Positions 39,037 to 47,410 of a DNA stretch of 64,000 nt are shown here, one piece after another. The position numbers and the translations under genes were made by a program. The notes beneath the pieces are model-generated. The model had not been told where the DNA came from. It worked only from the letters and a program-made list of their open reading frames with translations, and ran no database searches. The stretch is from assembly GCA_025936825.1 (NCBI GenBank), contig JAICSO010000009.1:142370-206369 (forward strand), written 5' to 3'. Every line of letters begins with the position of its first letter. Positions within the stretch are counted from its first letter, which is position 1. Origin of the DNA: Terriglobales bacterium. Lineage in GTDB: Bacteria; Acidobacteriota; Terriglobia; Terriglobales; Acidobacteriaceae.

Positions 39037-39413
39037 CACTCCGAGTATTTGGCTGTCGTCGTATCAGTCTCAAACACGGTCACATCCTTTACGTGCACGC
39101 GGCCGCTGGTCACGGTTCGGAGGCGCCCGTTCGTCTCATCGAAGAAATATTTCGCCAGGTTCTCGGCGGAAGGGTTCAGCTCGGTGAAAGGCGCAACATC
39201 GTTGATCATCTGGTGGTCCAGTCGCTCAATGACGTGCTTCATCACCTCGCGCAAGTCCTTGAAATCGAGCAGCAAGCCTGCCTTATCGAGTTCCTTGCCG
39301 GCAAGCGTGACCCGCACCTTGTAGTTGTGGCCGTGCGGATTCTCACACTTGCCTTTGTAGTTGCGCAGGTAGTGACCTGCGGCAAACGTATCTTCAACTG
39401 TGACCTCGTACAT
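39036..39413 (-). CDS. queD: 6-carboxy-5,6,7,8-tetrahydropterin synthase
   Basis: A 125-aa QueD-type enzyme that turns dihydroneopterin triphosphate into 6-carboxy-tetrahydropterin. Zinc histidines are in FAAGHYL and NPHGHNYKV; the catalytic cysteine fits KCENPHGH near residue 25. The ATG at 39413 is preferred to 39443, which adds MCRLRSIWGL not seen in the family; a G-rich site precedes it. It is the first gene of the preQ0 group. Confidence 0.92.
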   Translation of the reverse strand: MYEVTVEDTFAAGHYLRNYKGKCENPHGHNYKVRVTLAGKELDKAGLLLDFKDLREVMKHVIERLDHQMINDVAPFTELNPSAENLAKYFFDETNGRLRTVTSGRVHVKDVTVFETDTTTAKYSE

Positions 39414-39512
39414 GAGCCCCCAAATAGACCGCAAGCGACACATTTATTGTATCGCTTGAAAGGGGCGGGGCAGGAAAGTGCGAGGACCACTCTGGAGATC
39501 AGCCTAGCTCGG

Positions 39513-40208
39513 CTATGCGATAGGTCGCGGCATATCGCTAGCGCCGCGATTTTCTCCGCGTATTCTTCCGAGAACAGCGAGAGCCCCCAGGAGCGAGGGA
39601 ACACCAGGAACAATGGTCCAGGCGAGCAACGCCAGACCGAAGGGTCGAAGATGGTGAATGACATAGGTATTGCGCTCGATAAAGATCGCAATCGGTAGAA
39701 CCACGCAAAACACGCCAAGCATGGTCATCGACGGGAACAAGCTTGCGAGGATCGAGTTCCATCGCGTGCCGCCTGCACGGCAGGACATGTACGCACCCAA
39801 TGCCCCGCAGGGCACAAGGGAGAGGAGCCACAAGACACCGACCTCAACATTCACTCCATCAACCCAATAAACTCGCGGCCGAGAGAACGTGAACAACTGC
39901 ATGACCGCTAGGGAAACAGAAGCCAAGGTTAGAGTGATCAATCCCGGCAACCATAAAGTTCGGCTTCGTTGATTCATAAAATCCTCCCAGATTTGAGACC
40001 GACTAGCGGCGGCTGCGATTTGCTGCACATCATCTATTTGTTCAAGGCACTGTGCTGAGGCTTCCGGTTCTTCAACGCCGGAAGCAAGAAGTTCGGCGTG
40101 GAGGTCGTCGAGGTGGTTTGAGAGTTCAGAAATGAGTTCCTCGCGGCGCCTGCGAGACACCGCAGCGCCAGCCAGCTTTTCCCTGACCATCTCTTGCCAA
40201 TCAGGCAT
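39513..40208 (-). CDS. membrane protein with N-terminal soluble helical domain, PadR partner
   Basis: A 231-aa protein. Residues 1-75 form a soluble helical domain (RREELISELSNHLDDLHAEL near 21-40) like those that accompany PadR regulators in many bacteria. The rest has about five membrane segments. Its start overlaps the padR stop by eight bases, so the two are translationally coupled. The pairing suggests that this protein is the regulated target, or modulates the regulator. The named function is unknown. Confidence 0.72.
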   Translation of the reverse strand: MPDWQEMVREKLAGAAVSRRRREELISELSNHLDDLHAELLASGVEEPEASAQCLEQIDDVQQIAAAASRSQIWEDFMNQRSRTLWLPGLITLTLASVSLAVMQLFTFSRPRVYWVDGVNVEVGVLWLLSLVPCGALGAYMSCRAGGTRWNSILASLFPSMTMLGVFCVVLPIAIFIERNTYVIHHLRPFGLALLAWTIVPGVPSLLGALAVLGRIRGENRGASDMPRPIA

Positions 40209-40536
40209 GGTTGAACCCCGTCAGCTGATCGAGGGCAACGAAGAATGCCTTCCACTCGCGGCGCAAAGGCTGGAGTTCTTTGCGTCCCTTCCCCGTGAGC
40301 GAATAGTAACGGCGATCTCGGCCCGCTGGATTAGCTTCCCATTGTGCTTTCACCGATCCGCGCTTTTCGAGTTCGTAGAGCATCGGATAGAGCGAGGCCA
40401 TGGTGAAGCGCAGAGAGCCGCCGGTGCGCTCTTCGATCTGTTTAGCTATTTCGAAGCCGTAAAGGGAACGCTCTTCGAGCAACGCCAGCACAGCTAACTC
40501 TGCACTGCCACGTGCGATTTTGGACTGAATAGTCAT
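40201..40536 (-). CDS. PadR family transcriptional regulator
   Basis: A 111-aa winged-helix regulator. The family motif LAVLALLEERSLYGFEIAKQ lies near residues 14-33, followed by a recognition helix with TMASLYPMLYELEKRG and a wing R-Y-Y-S-L-T. The ATG at 40536 is chosen over 40560 because a promoter fits five bases upstream. It probably represses its own two-gene unit with the overlapping membrane protein. Confidence 0.88.
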   Translation of the reverse strand: MTIQSKIARGSAELAVLALLEERSLYGFEIAKQIEERTGGSLRFTMASLYPMLYELEKRGSVKAQWEANPAGRDRRYYSLTGKGRKELQPLRREWKAFFVALDQLTGFNHA

Positions 40537-40547
40537 GCTATGCAGGA

Positions 40548-40577
40548 ATCCTATATTCACGTGGAGTTGAAGTCAAC
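40548..40577 (-). promoter_or_regulatory. sigma-70-type promoter and candidate PadR operator
   Basis: On the minus strand TTGACT (40571-40576) and TAGGAT (40548-40553) are separated by exactly 17 bases, a strong match. Transcription would begin around 40541, five bases before the padR ATG, so the mRNA is nearly leaderless. The -35 box is embedded in a perfect inverted repeat GTTGA-ct-TCAAC (40566-40577), a candidate operator for autoregulation. Confidence 0.6.
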
Positions 40578-40665
40578 AACACGAAAGTACAGTATGGCAG
40601 TCCCGGATTCGTTAGCGTCGCTAGTTGCTTTTAGTAGACGGAAGCGATAGGTACTCGGACGGCAA

Positions 40666-42660
40666 TTACAGGCCAAACCACTGCTCGACCACGTTCAAAT
40701 CGGTTGAGCGACGATAATTCGGGAGGCTGTCGACGAATATCCGGCCGTATTGTTTTTTAAGAATTCTGTTATCGAGTAGGGCGACCAAACCGCGGTCGTG
40801 TAGCGAGCGGATGAGCCGACCGAAGCCTTGTTTCAATGTAATGACTGCCGCCGGCACCTGATAGTCGAAGAAGGCGTTCCCGCCGTTGGAGTCGATTGCC
40901 TTAACTCGTGCCGCAACCACGGGGTCAGACGGCACCGCAAACGGCAGTCGGTCGATGATGACGCAGCTGAGTTGCTCGCCTTGCACGTCCACCCCTTGCC
41001 AGAACGATGAAGTCGCAAACAGGACGCAGTGCGGCGTGGCGCGGAATTCCTCGAGCAGCGCGCTTTTCGGGGCGTCACCCTGGAGGAGCATCGGAAACTC
41101 GATCTCGCCGAGCAATCGCTGGTAGATGTCCCGCATTTGCGCGTAGCTGGTGAACAGGACGAACGCGCGACCACGAGTTATCTCCAGGAGTTTGCGAATG
41201 CGTTCTGCAGCCTTCGATGCAAACTGGGGAGTACGAGGATCGGGAAGGTCTGGCGGAACGTAAAACAGTGCCTGATTTTGATAATCAAAGTGCGAGGGAA
41301 GAACTACGTCCCGAGCATGATCCACGCCCAGCCGGCTGCGGATGTAGTCGAAGGCGCCTCCCACCGCCAGTGTCGCGGAAGTCAGAATGGCGGTATCAAG
41401 CTTGGACCACAGAGCCTCGCGCAGTACGGGCCCAACATCGATCGGCGTAGCTTGCAATGAGACGTGCTGCTTTTCGCGACCTGCACGACGGCGCTCAATC
41501 CAGAAAACGGTGTTGGGATCCTCGTGCTCGAGAACCAAGCCGAGTTGGCCGTGCAATTCCTGGGCGCGGCGCGCGAACGAGAAGGCCTCTTCTGGTTTCG
41601 AAGGCATGTTTTCGATCTCTGACGCAATACGCACCAGCGACTGCTGTACCGCGAGGAACTCGTCTCCGTTTTCTTCCAGGAACTCGTGGCGATTCTCGAA
41701 AGCGAAACGACTATCGCCTTCGGGCAGCAGGGAAAAGAAAAACGCTGAACGCTCGCGCAGAGTCTTAATCGCGCCAGAAAATGAAGCTGTGTAGTTGTGA
41801 TTTCGCTGAAGGAAGTTTTCGATATCGCGGCAAAGTTCTTCAAACCGCGCGGCGCTGACCGAAATCCCGAAGTAGCTCCCGGCAACATCTTCGAGTTCAT
41901 GTGCTTCATCGAAAATTACGACCGCAGCGTCGGGGAGAATACCGGCATCAGGCGCGCCTTCGGCCTGTTGCTTGATTCCGAGATCGGCAAAGAACAAATG
42001 GTGATTGACAATGACGATGTCACTCTCGAGCGCGCGGCGGCGCATTTCGGTAATGAAGCACTTGTCCCATGAACTGCACTTCTGGCCGGTGCAGGTGTCG
42101 GCGCGTGCGTCCAACTTGTGCCAAAGGGCACTTGCTTCCGGCAGATCGGCAAGTTCGGCGCGGTCTCCGGTTTGTGTGGTTTGTTCCCAGGCAGCGATAG
42201 CACGATACTGCTCAATCTCATCCAGGCCATTCAGAACTGGCTGCTCCGTGAGTTCGTAAAGTTTCCTGCGGCAGAGATAGTTGTTGCGTCCTTTCATGTA
42301 GCAGACGCTGAGAGCGCGATTGCCATCGGGGAACAGTGCCTTCTCAAGAAAAGGGACATCTTTGTAAAACAGTTGCTCCTGCAGGTTCTTGGTGCCGGTA
42401 GAAATGATCACGCGCTTGCCGGAGCGAATCGCCGGCATCAGATAAGCGAGAGTTTTGCCGGTACCGGTGCCCGCTTCCACGATCAAGTGGCGCCGTTCTT
42501 CGATGGCTTGCCCCACCGCCTGCGCCATCTGCAACTGTCCACGGCGGAATTCGTAGGCGGGATGCGTTTGCGAGAGCAGTCCGCCGGGAGAGAAGAAGTT
42601 ATAAAGCGAAATCGTGCCACCCGGTGCGGCGGAACTGGCGGGCTGAAAACTCGAGGACAC
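40666..42660 (-). CDS. DinG/XPD-type DNA helicase
   Basis: A 664-aa superfamily 2 helicase. Walker A EAGTGTGKTLAYLMP lies near residue 53, the DEAH-type box in VIFDEAHELEDV near 255 and the later motif GFGRLIRS near 610. Four cysteines between motif I and II (LCRRK, then DTCTGQKCSSWDKC) fit the XPD/DinG iron-sulfur site. The GTG at 42660 is preferred; an upstream frame to 42876 overlaps der and lacks family similarity. It runs divergently from der. It probably unwinds 5'-3' DNA structures in repair; E. coli YoaA/DinG are the comparison. Confidence 0.88.
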   Translation of the reverse strand: MSSSFQPASSAAPGGTISLYNFFSPGGLLSQTHPAYEFRRGQLQMAQAVGQAIEERRHLIVEAGTGTGKTLAYLMPAIRSGKRVIISTGTKNLQEQLFYKDVPFLEKALFPDGNRALSVCYMKGRNNYLCRRKLYELTEQPVLNGLDEIEQYRAIAAWEQTTQTGDRAELADLPEASALWHKLDARADTCTGQKCSSWDKCFITEMRRRALESDIVIVNHHLFFADLGIKQQAEGAPDAGILPDAAVVIFDEAHELEDVAGSYFGISVSAARFEELCRDIENFLQRNHNYTASFSGAIKTLRERSAFFFSLLPEGDSRFAFENRHEFLEENGDEFLAVQQSLVRIASEIENMPSKPEEAFSFARRAQELHGQLGLVLEHEDPNTVFWIERRRAGREKQHVSLQATPIDVGPVLREALWSKLDTAILTSATLAVGGAFDYIRSRLGVDHARDVVLPSHFDYQNQALFYVPPDLPDPRTPQFASKAAERIRKLLEITRGRAFVLFTSYAQMRDIYQRLLGEIEFPMLLQGDAPKSALLEEFRATPHCVLFATSSFWQGVDVQGEQLSCVIIDRLPFAVPSDPVVAARVKAIDSNGGNAFFDYQVPAAVITLKQGFGRLIRSLHDRGLVALLDNRILKKQYGRIFVDSLPNYRRSTDLNVVEQWFGL

Positions 42661-42760
42661 AGAGTCTCTATAGTAATCTGAGAGGTTGAAGTAGCACAGA
42701 CCATCGGCGGACGTGCCGCCTTCACCCGTCCCATCGAGCAAAGCTCGACGTGTAAGATTC

Positions 42761-44359
42761 ATGCCCAAACTTCCGCTCATCGCAATTGTTGGCCGGCCGA
42801 ATGTCGGCAAATCCACGCTGTTCAATCGGCTGGTCGGATCGCGGCGCGCCATTGTGGGCGACGAACCAGGTATCACGCGCGACCGCCTCTACGGTGAGGC
42901 GCATTGGGCAGGATACGACTTCCGCGTGGTCGACACTGGGGGAATCATTCCTGAAGAAAAAGATCTGATTCCCTCTGAAATCTTTCGCCAGGCACGCGTA
43001 GCTCTGGATGAGGCCGCGCTTATCGCAATGGTTGTTGATGGACGGACTGAACTAGCCGGCCCCGATATCGAACTGGCCCGACTGCTGCGGAAGGCAGGGA
43101 AGCCGCTGTTCCTGGCCGTGAACAAAGTTGATTCCGTGAAACAGGAAGGGATAGCCGACGACTTTCATCGTCTGGGAATTCGCGACATCTTCCCGGTCTC
43201 CGCCGAACATGGGCGCGGCGTGGATGAATTACTGGACGCGGTGATTGCTGAACTGAAGGCAAGAAAGATTCTCACCACGGAGGCCAGAGGGGCCACAGAG
43301 GAACTCGCGACGACTGAGGAGGCGCAGGTCAACTCAACATTGAAATCAAAATTTCCACCCTCCCGCAGAGGACGCGGGAAGGGTGGGGCACCCTCAAATT
43401 CTTTTTCGACCAACGACCAATCACCAACGGCGGATGACGATTTTGCGCACGACGCACAACGTGCGACGCACGACGATTTCGCCGACTACGAACCACCAAC
43501 GACGAACGACGAGGATGTCTCCGAAATCCGAGTCGCCATCATCGGCCATCCGAATGTGGGGAAGTCGACCCTCTTAAATCAGCTGACCGGCTCCGAGCGC
43601 GCAATTGTTTCTCCAATTCCTGGCACGACACGCGATGCCGTAGACGAGATCGTCGAGCGTGGCGGCAAAACATTCCGCTTCATCGACACGGCCGGCATTC
43701 GGCGCAAGGGCAAGACGCACCTTATGGCGGAGAAGCTCTCGGTGGTGATGTCGCGCAAGCATCTCGAGTCCGCAGACATCGCGTTGCTGACGATCGACGC
43801 CACCGAAGGCGTGAGCGCGCTCGATGCCGCGATTGCCGGTTACGCGCACGAGAGCGGAAGGTCGGTCATCATCGTGGTGAACAAGTGGGACCTGGTGATC
43901 CGCGGAGAAAAAAGGGCAATCAGCCAGTCCCGAGCGGCACGAATTCAGGAGTACAAGCGAGCTGGCGATCGGGCTGCTTATGAGCAACGCCTGCGCTATG
44001 CGCTCAAGTTTCTGAGTTACGCTCCGGTTGTTTTTATCTCAGCAGCCACCGGAAAAGGTGTAGAAAAGATATTTCCTTTGTTAGAGGAAGTCGCATCTGA
44101 GCGGCGCAAGCGCATCACCACCGGCGAGATGAACCGTTTCTTGAAGCATGTTGATTTTGATCGCGCAGCGGTACCAGTCCGCCAGCGGGTAAAAATTTTG
44201 TATCTGACGCAAGCCGCTGTTGCTCCGCCAACGTTCGTGTTGTTCACAGACCGGCAGGTCAAACTGCACTTTTCCTACGAAAGGTTTTTGGAGAATCAGA
44301 TTCGCCGCGCGTTTGGCTTCGTGGGCACGCCGATTTGGATTAAGGTGCGGGCAAGGTAA
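42761..44359 (+). CDS. der: ribosome-assembly GTPase Der, long linker
   Basis: A 532-aa double-GTPase acting in 50S ribosome assembly (EngA). Domain 1 has GRPNVGKST (10-18) and NKVDS near 122. Domain 2 has GHPNVGKST near residue 264, DTAGIRRKGKTH near 311 and NKWD near 376. A KH-like domain follows, ending near residue 532. The ATG at 42761 is correct for the family; upstream codons from 42713 are a shadow. The linker between the G domains (about residues 168-253) is far longer than the usual 10-30 residues and is rich in Ser, Thr, Asp and Glu. It is encoded by repeat-like DNA listed separately. Confidence 0.93.
   Translation: MPKLPLIAIVGRPNVGKSTLFNRLVGSRRAIVGDEPGITRDRLYGEAHWAGYDFRVVDTGGIIPEEKDLIPSEIFRQARVALDEAALIAMVVDGRTELAGPDIELARLLRKAGKPLFLAVNKVDSVKQEGIADDFHRLGIRDIFPVSAEHGRGVDELLDAVIAELKARKILTTEARGATEELATTEEAQVNSTLKSKFPPSRRGRGKGGAPSNSFSTNDQSPTADDDFAHDAQRATHDDFADYEPPTTNDEDVSEIRVAIIGHPNVGKSTLLNQLTGSERAIVSPIPGTTRDAVDEIVERGGKTFRFIDTAGIRRKGKTHLMAEKLSVVMSRKHLESADIALLTIDATEGVSALDAAIAGYAHESGRSVIIVVNKWDLVIRGEKRAISQSRAARIQEYKRAGDRAAYEQRLRYALKFLSYAPVVFISAATGKGVEKIFPLLEEVASERRKRITTGEMNRFLKHVDFDRAAVPVRQRVKILYLTQAAVAPPTFVLFTDRQVKLHFSYERFLENQIRRAFGFVGTPIWIKVRAR
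43265..43515 (+). repeat. in-frame insertion of intergenic-type repeats in the Der linker
   Basis: Between the two GTPase domains. It contains: an octamer-like cacggagg, ccagaggg, gccacaga run (43277-43303); a hairpin ccaccctcccgc/gcgggaagggtgg; heptamers cgaccaa, cgaccaa, tcaccaa (43407-43427); gcacgac, gcacaac, gtgcgac, gcacgac (43447-43474); and a run ending gaacgac near 43509. The words match the intergenic arrays at 54.6-54.8 kb. Frame is kept, so the array is translated as a polar linker. Confidence 0.75.
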
Positions 44360-44419
44360 ATCACCCATATTCAGAACAGAGGGCTTGTTCTTGCATCCAA
44401 CAGAAATGTAAAAGAGGGT

Positions 44420-45133
44420 ATGTTTTTGCCATTCCGCAGCGTTATCAGCAAAGTATTTGTTCTCGTCTTGTTCCTAGGCTACTTAGGTATCTCATGCGCC
44501 CAGAATCCCCAGCTTCAACTGAAGACCTCCGGCCAGTTCCCCACTGTAATTTTTAGCGCGGTACGTTGGAATGCCGATCCGTCGTACTATTCGATTGCTA
44601 TTGATGCAACCGGAACGGCGACTTACTTGTCTGCACCTGAAGGCCTCGCCAAGACTGGGATTCCGTACACGACAGAGTTTCAGGTCAGTGATCGAACGCG
44701 GCGCATCGTCTTCAATTTGTCGCAAAAACTGGGTTATTTCGCGGGAAGTTACGGCGAACTGCAAAGCTCGCCAGAAACGCACAACGTCTACACGCTGGCA
44801 TATCGCTACGGGAGCGTCAATAACCAGTACACATACAGCACCTCGTCCGATGCTGATCTCGAGGAGTTGACGTCGGTATTCGAGGAGCTTTCGCAAACCT
44901 TCGAGTTTGGGCGCAAGCTCAGCGAATTCGAACTTCGCAACCGGAAGGCAATTGGGCCACAGTTGGACGTGATGAAGACCAAAGCTGATCGCCGTGCCTT
45001 GCGGGATTTGCCGGCACTGGTCCCGATCCTACGCGATTTGGCTGCCGATACGAGCGTTGATGCTGCCGCACGCAAACAGGCGAGTTCGTTGATCAAGCTG
45101 GCCCAAAGCAATGCCCAGCTTGCGAGTCCCTGA
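44420..45133 (+). CDS. secreted protein of unknown function
   Basis: A 237-aa exported protein with a signal peptide (residues 1-27; hydrophobic FVLVLFLGYLG) and a possible lipobox-like cysteine near ISCAQ. The mature part is beta-rich in the first half (VIFSAVRWNADPSYYSIAID) and helical with many charged residues in the second. No family is recognised. An AGAGGGT site precedes the ATG. It follows der by 60 bases and runs toward the ExbD gene. Confidence 0.68.
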   Translation: MFLPFRSVISKVFVLVLFLGYLGISCAQNPQLQLKTSGQFPTVIFSAVRWNADPSYYSIAIDATGTATYLSAPEGLAKTGIPYTTEFQVSDRTRRIVFNLSQKLGYFAGSYGELQSSPETHNVYTLAYRYGSVNNQYTYSTSSDADLEELTSVFEELSQTFEFGRKLSEFELRNRKAIGPQLDVMKTKADRRALRDLPALVPILRDLAADTSVDAAARKQASSLIKLAQSNAQLASP

Positions 45134-45139
45134 GCAGCG

Positions 45140-45568
45140 CTACCGGCTCCCAGCGATACGTGGCAACAAACCAACCCTATCCACGCCTGAACTGCGCGCG
45201 ATAGAAATCGCATCCGCAATGTACTGATAGTCAACGCCGTCATCTCCCTGAATAAAGGCAACCCGTTCTGCACGCCATTTGAAAATGTTGAACAGTCGAT
45301 TCTGTAGATCTCTCCAACTTACTTTTTCGTCGTTGACCTTGAGCGTGGGAAGTTGCTGCTCCCCAGCCGCACGAACTTGAATGACGATGGTGCGAACCTG
45401 CGGACCGGGTTTATCGGTTGGTTGGGGGATTTCGGTAGCCAAACTCTTTTTCTGAACGGACGAGACCGCGACCATGAAGATGATGATGAGTACAAGGAGT
45501 ACATCAATCATGGGCGTGAGATTCATTTCAGCTCTAAACGGACCAGTGCCTGCTGTTGAGAAAGCCAT
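45140..45568 (-). CDS. ExbD/TolR biopolymer transport protein
   Basis: A 142-aa ExbD/TolR family protein. The membrane segment is NLTPMIDVLLVLIIIFMV (near residues 16-33) with the essential proton-path aspartate in MIDVLL. A periplasmic domain follows. In the family it forms the motor with ExbB/TolQ that energises TonB-type or Tol-Pal transport; neither partner is encoded in the window. It is convergent with the secreted protein and 72 bases downstream of the next membrane protein. Confidence 0.87.
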   Translation of the reverse strand: MAFSTAGTGPFRAEMNLTPMIDVLLVLIIIFMVAVSSVQKKSLATEIPQPTDKPGPQVRTIVIQVRAAGEQQLPTLKVNDEKVSWRDLQNRLFNIFKWRAERVAFIQGDDGVDYQYIADAISIARSSGVDRVGLLPRIAGSR

Positions 45569-45640
45569 AACCCACTCCTCTCAGCACGCGCGTGTCTGTG
45601 GGATTGGACAACAGAAACTCAAGACTGGTTCCCGCAATTG

Positions 45641-46693
45641 TTATGCCGGTTGAGGGGGCGGCATAACCGGAGCCGGCGGCGGATAAATGAGATCGGCGAG
45701 GCGATGATATCGGGATGTAAAGAAGTAGATCGAATAGGCAGGGAAGAACACAATCACCGGAACTGATATCAACGAGACTGCGTAGAAGATCAGGAATAGA
45801 ACGACGCATCCTGCAACCACAAGAGCAGTAATGGTAAGGACATTCCAGGAGAAGGCGATGCCGGCACTTTTCGCCAGCAGCACGGAAATCAGACCGAGTC
45901 CTCCGATCGGGATCAGTAGCACGAGAAACAGCATCACAGCTGCCATGGTTACAGCCAGGGCGGCACCCAGGGCCAGCACTATTTTCATTCCGGCATAAGC
46001 CGCGTAGCCGCCCTTCTCGGAACGAAGCATCGGAAGCAAACGCCGCCATCCCTCGATCGCAGAGATATCTTCGATCGCCATTTGGGGGACTACGAAGTCC
46101 TTTGTGAACACGTGAACGCAAGCGATTGCGGCCACGTACACAATGAACAGGAAGAACACAAACAGACCCGCAAGGATGAGCCTGCCAATGTGCTGACCCG
46201 GGGGAGAGAACCATCCCGCGAGGAAGGCCAGGAGCGCGGGAATGCCGACGAGCACAATCATTCCTGCAAAAGCGAGAAGTGTAAACGCGACCTGCCAGCC
46301 GAAGTAACGCAATGCCGGGCCCCCTCGCGAACGCCACATCTGGCGAATCGAACAGTGTTTCGTGACCACGCTGTCAAAGAGGACGAATCGCATCCGGCTG
46401 TTGATGTACAGGAACAGCAGCCACAGAACAGGTATTACGACAGCCAAAACAATCACAAGCGTAACCAGAAGCGCAGGATCGATATGCGGGAGACCGGGAA
46501 AGTTGTGTTGCGAGTGTTTGCCTGATGTTGGGATATTGAGGTTCGGCCCGCCTCCTCCGCCGGTACCCATCTCGCCTGCGAAGAGTCCAACTAGAGCGAG
46601 TTTCGTCCATTGAGCCAAGCGAAACGGGCGGAATAGTTGCGTTTTGGTGTGCTCAAACGCTGGGCCCATGGCGTCGGTAGCAGAGAGCGGCAC
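45641..46693 (-). CDS. multi-span membrane protein, DUF4013/GlpQ-membrane-like
   Basis: A 350-aa protein with about six long hydrophobic segments and a soluble N-terminus (FRPFRLAQWTKLALVGLFAG near 23-42, typical of this family). A glycine- and proline-rich stretch near 45-60 and a proline-rich C-terminus flank the membrane part. It resembles uncharacterised membrane families related to GlpQ N-terminal domains. The likely start is M1 or the Met at residue 9. Function is unknown. Confidence 0.68.
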   Translation of the reverse strand: MPLSATDAMGPAFEHTKTQLFRPFRLAQWTKLALVGLFAGEMGTGGGGGPNLNIPTSGKHSQHNFPGLPHIDPALLVTLVIVLAVVIPVLWLLFLYINSRMRFVLFDSVVTKHCSIRQMWRSRGGPALRYFGWQVAFTLLAFAGMIVLVGIPALLAFLAGWFSPPGQHIGRLILAGLFVFFLFIVYVAAIACVHVFTKDFVVPQMAIEDISAIEGWRRLLPMLRSEKGGYAAYAGMKIVLALGAALAVTMAAVMLFLVLLIPIGGLGLISVLLAKSAGIAFSWNVLTITALVVAGCVVLFLIFYAVSLISVPVIVFFPAYSIYFFTSRYHRLADLIYPPPAPVMPPPQPA

Positions 46694-46814
46694 AAGTACC
46701 TCGCTAGGTGGGGAGCATTAGAACTTACGCCGGTCATAAGCACGGCGTCAATGGCAAAGTGTGCTGCCTGGCGCTACAACAGGCCCGCACGTCTACCGCA
46801 AGCATGGGCTGCGT

Positions 46815-47384
46815 TTATTTGGCCGCGCCAAATGCCATCTTGACGTCTGCTTTGTCTGCTTCGTCTACCTTGAGCATTGTTCGGGGAGTCAAGTGCATGA
46901 AGCCTGCAACAAAAGTATCAGGGACCTGCTGAATGCGGATATTGAAGGTATTGACGCAATCGTTGTAGAACTCGCGACGATCCGCGATTTGGCTTTCGAG
47001 ATCTGAAATTCTCTTTTGGAGCATTTGGAAATTGGTGTTGGCCTTTAACTCCGGATAATTTTCCGCAACTGCGAAGAAGCCGCGTAGAGCTGATGTCATG
47101 CTCTGGTCTGCTTGAGCCTTCTGGTCAACAGTGACGGCCTGCTGATACTGGCTACGCGCCTGGGTGATCTTGGTCAGCGTCTCGCGCTCGAACTCCATGT
47201 ACCCCTTGGTTGTGTCGAGAAGCTTGGTCAATTCGTCGTGGCGTTGCTTCAAGAGGACGTCGATATTCGCCCAGGACTTGTCGATGTCATTCTTCAGGGC
47301 GACCAAACCGTTGTAGATCGTGACCAGGTAAACCACGCAGGCCACGATGGCGAACAGGAACGCAATTGTAATTACCAGTGTCAT
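46815..47384 (-). CDS. LemA family protein
   Basis: A 189-aa protein of the LemA family: one N-terminal membrane span (residues 2-22) and a long helical domain with the family block IYNGLVALKNDIDKSWANID near 24-43. The ATG at 47384 is preferred to the long frame from 47534; it has a GGAG site and begins at the membrane span. The gene ends in the usual LemA form (VAGFMHLTPRTMLKVDEADK). It is 27 bases from the GIDE-domain gene upstream on the same strand. Confidence 0.9.
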   Translation of the reverse strand: MTLVITIAFLFAIVACVVYLVTIYNGLVALKNDIDKSWANIDVLLKQRHDELTKLLDTTKGYMEFERETLTKITQARSQYQQAVTVDQKAQADQSMTSALRGFFAVAENYPELKANTNFQMLQKRISDLESQIADRREFYNDCVNTFNIRIQQVPDTFVAGFMHLTPRTMLKVDEADKADVKMAFGAAK

Positions 47385-47410
47385 AAGCTGCTCCGTCGCT
47401 CGCGCGAAGT

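Noticed and set aside
42661..42876. Long N-terminal extension of the DinG-type helicase
   Set aside because: It overlaps der on the other strand and has no helicase features; GTG at 42660 fits better.
45140..46693. Complete TonB/ExbB/ExbD system
   Set aside because: Only ExbD is present; the neighbour is a different membrane protein.
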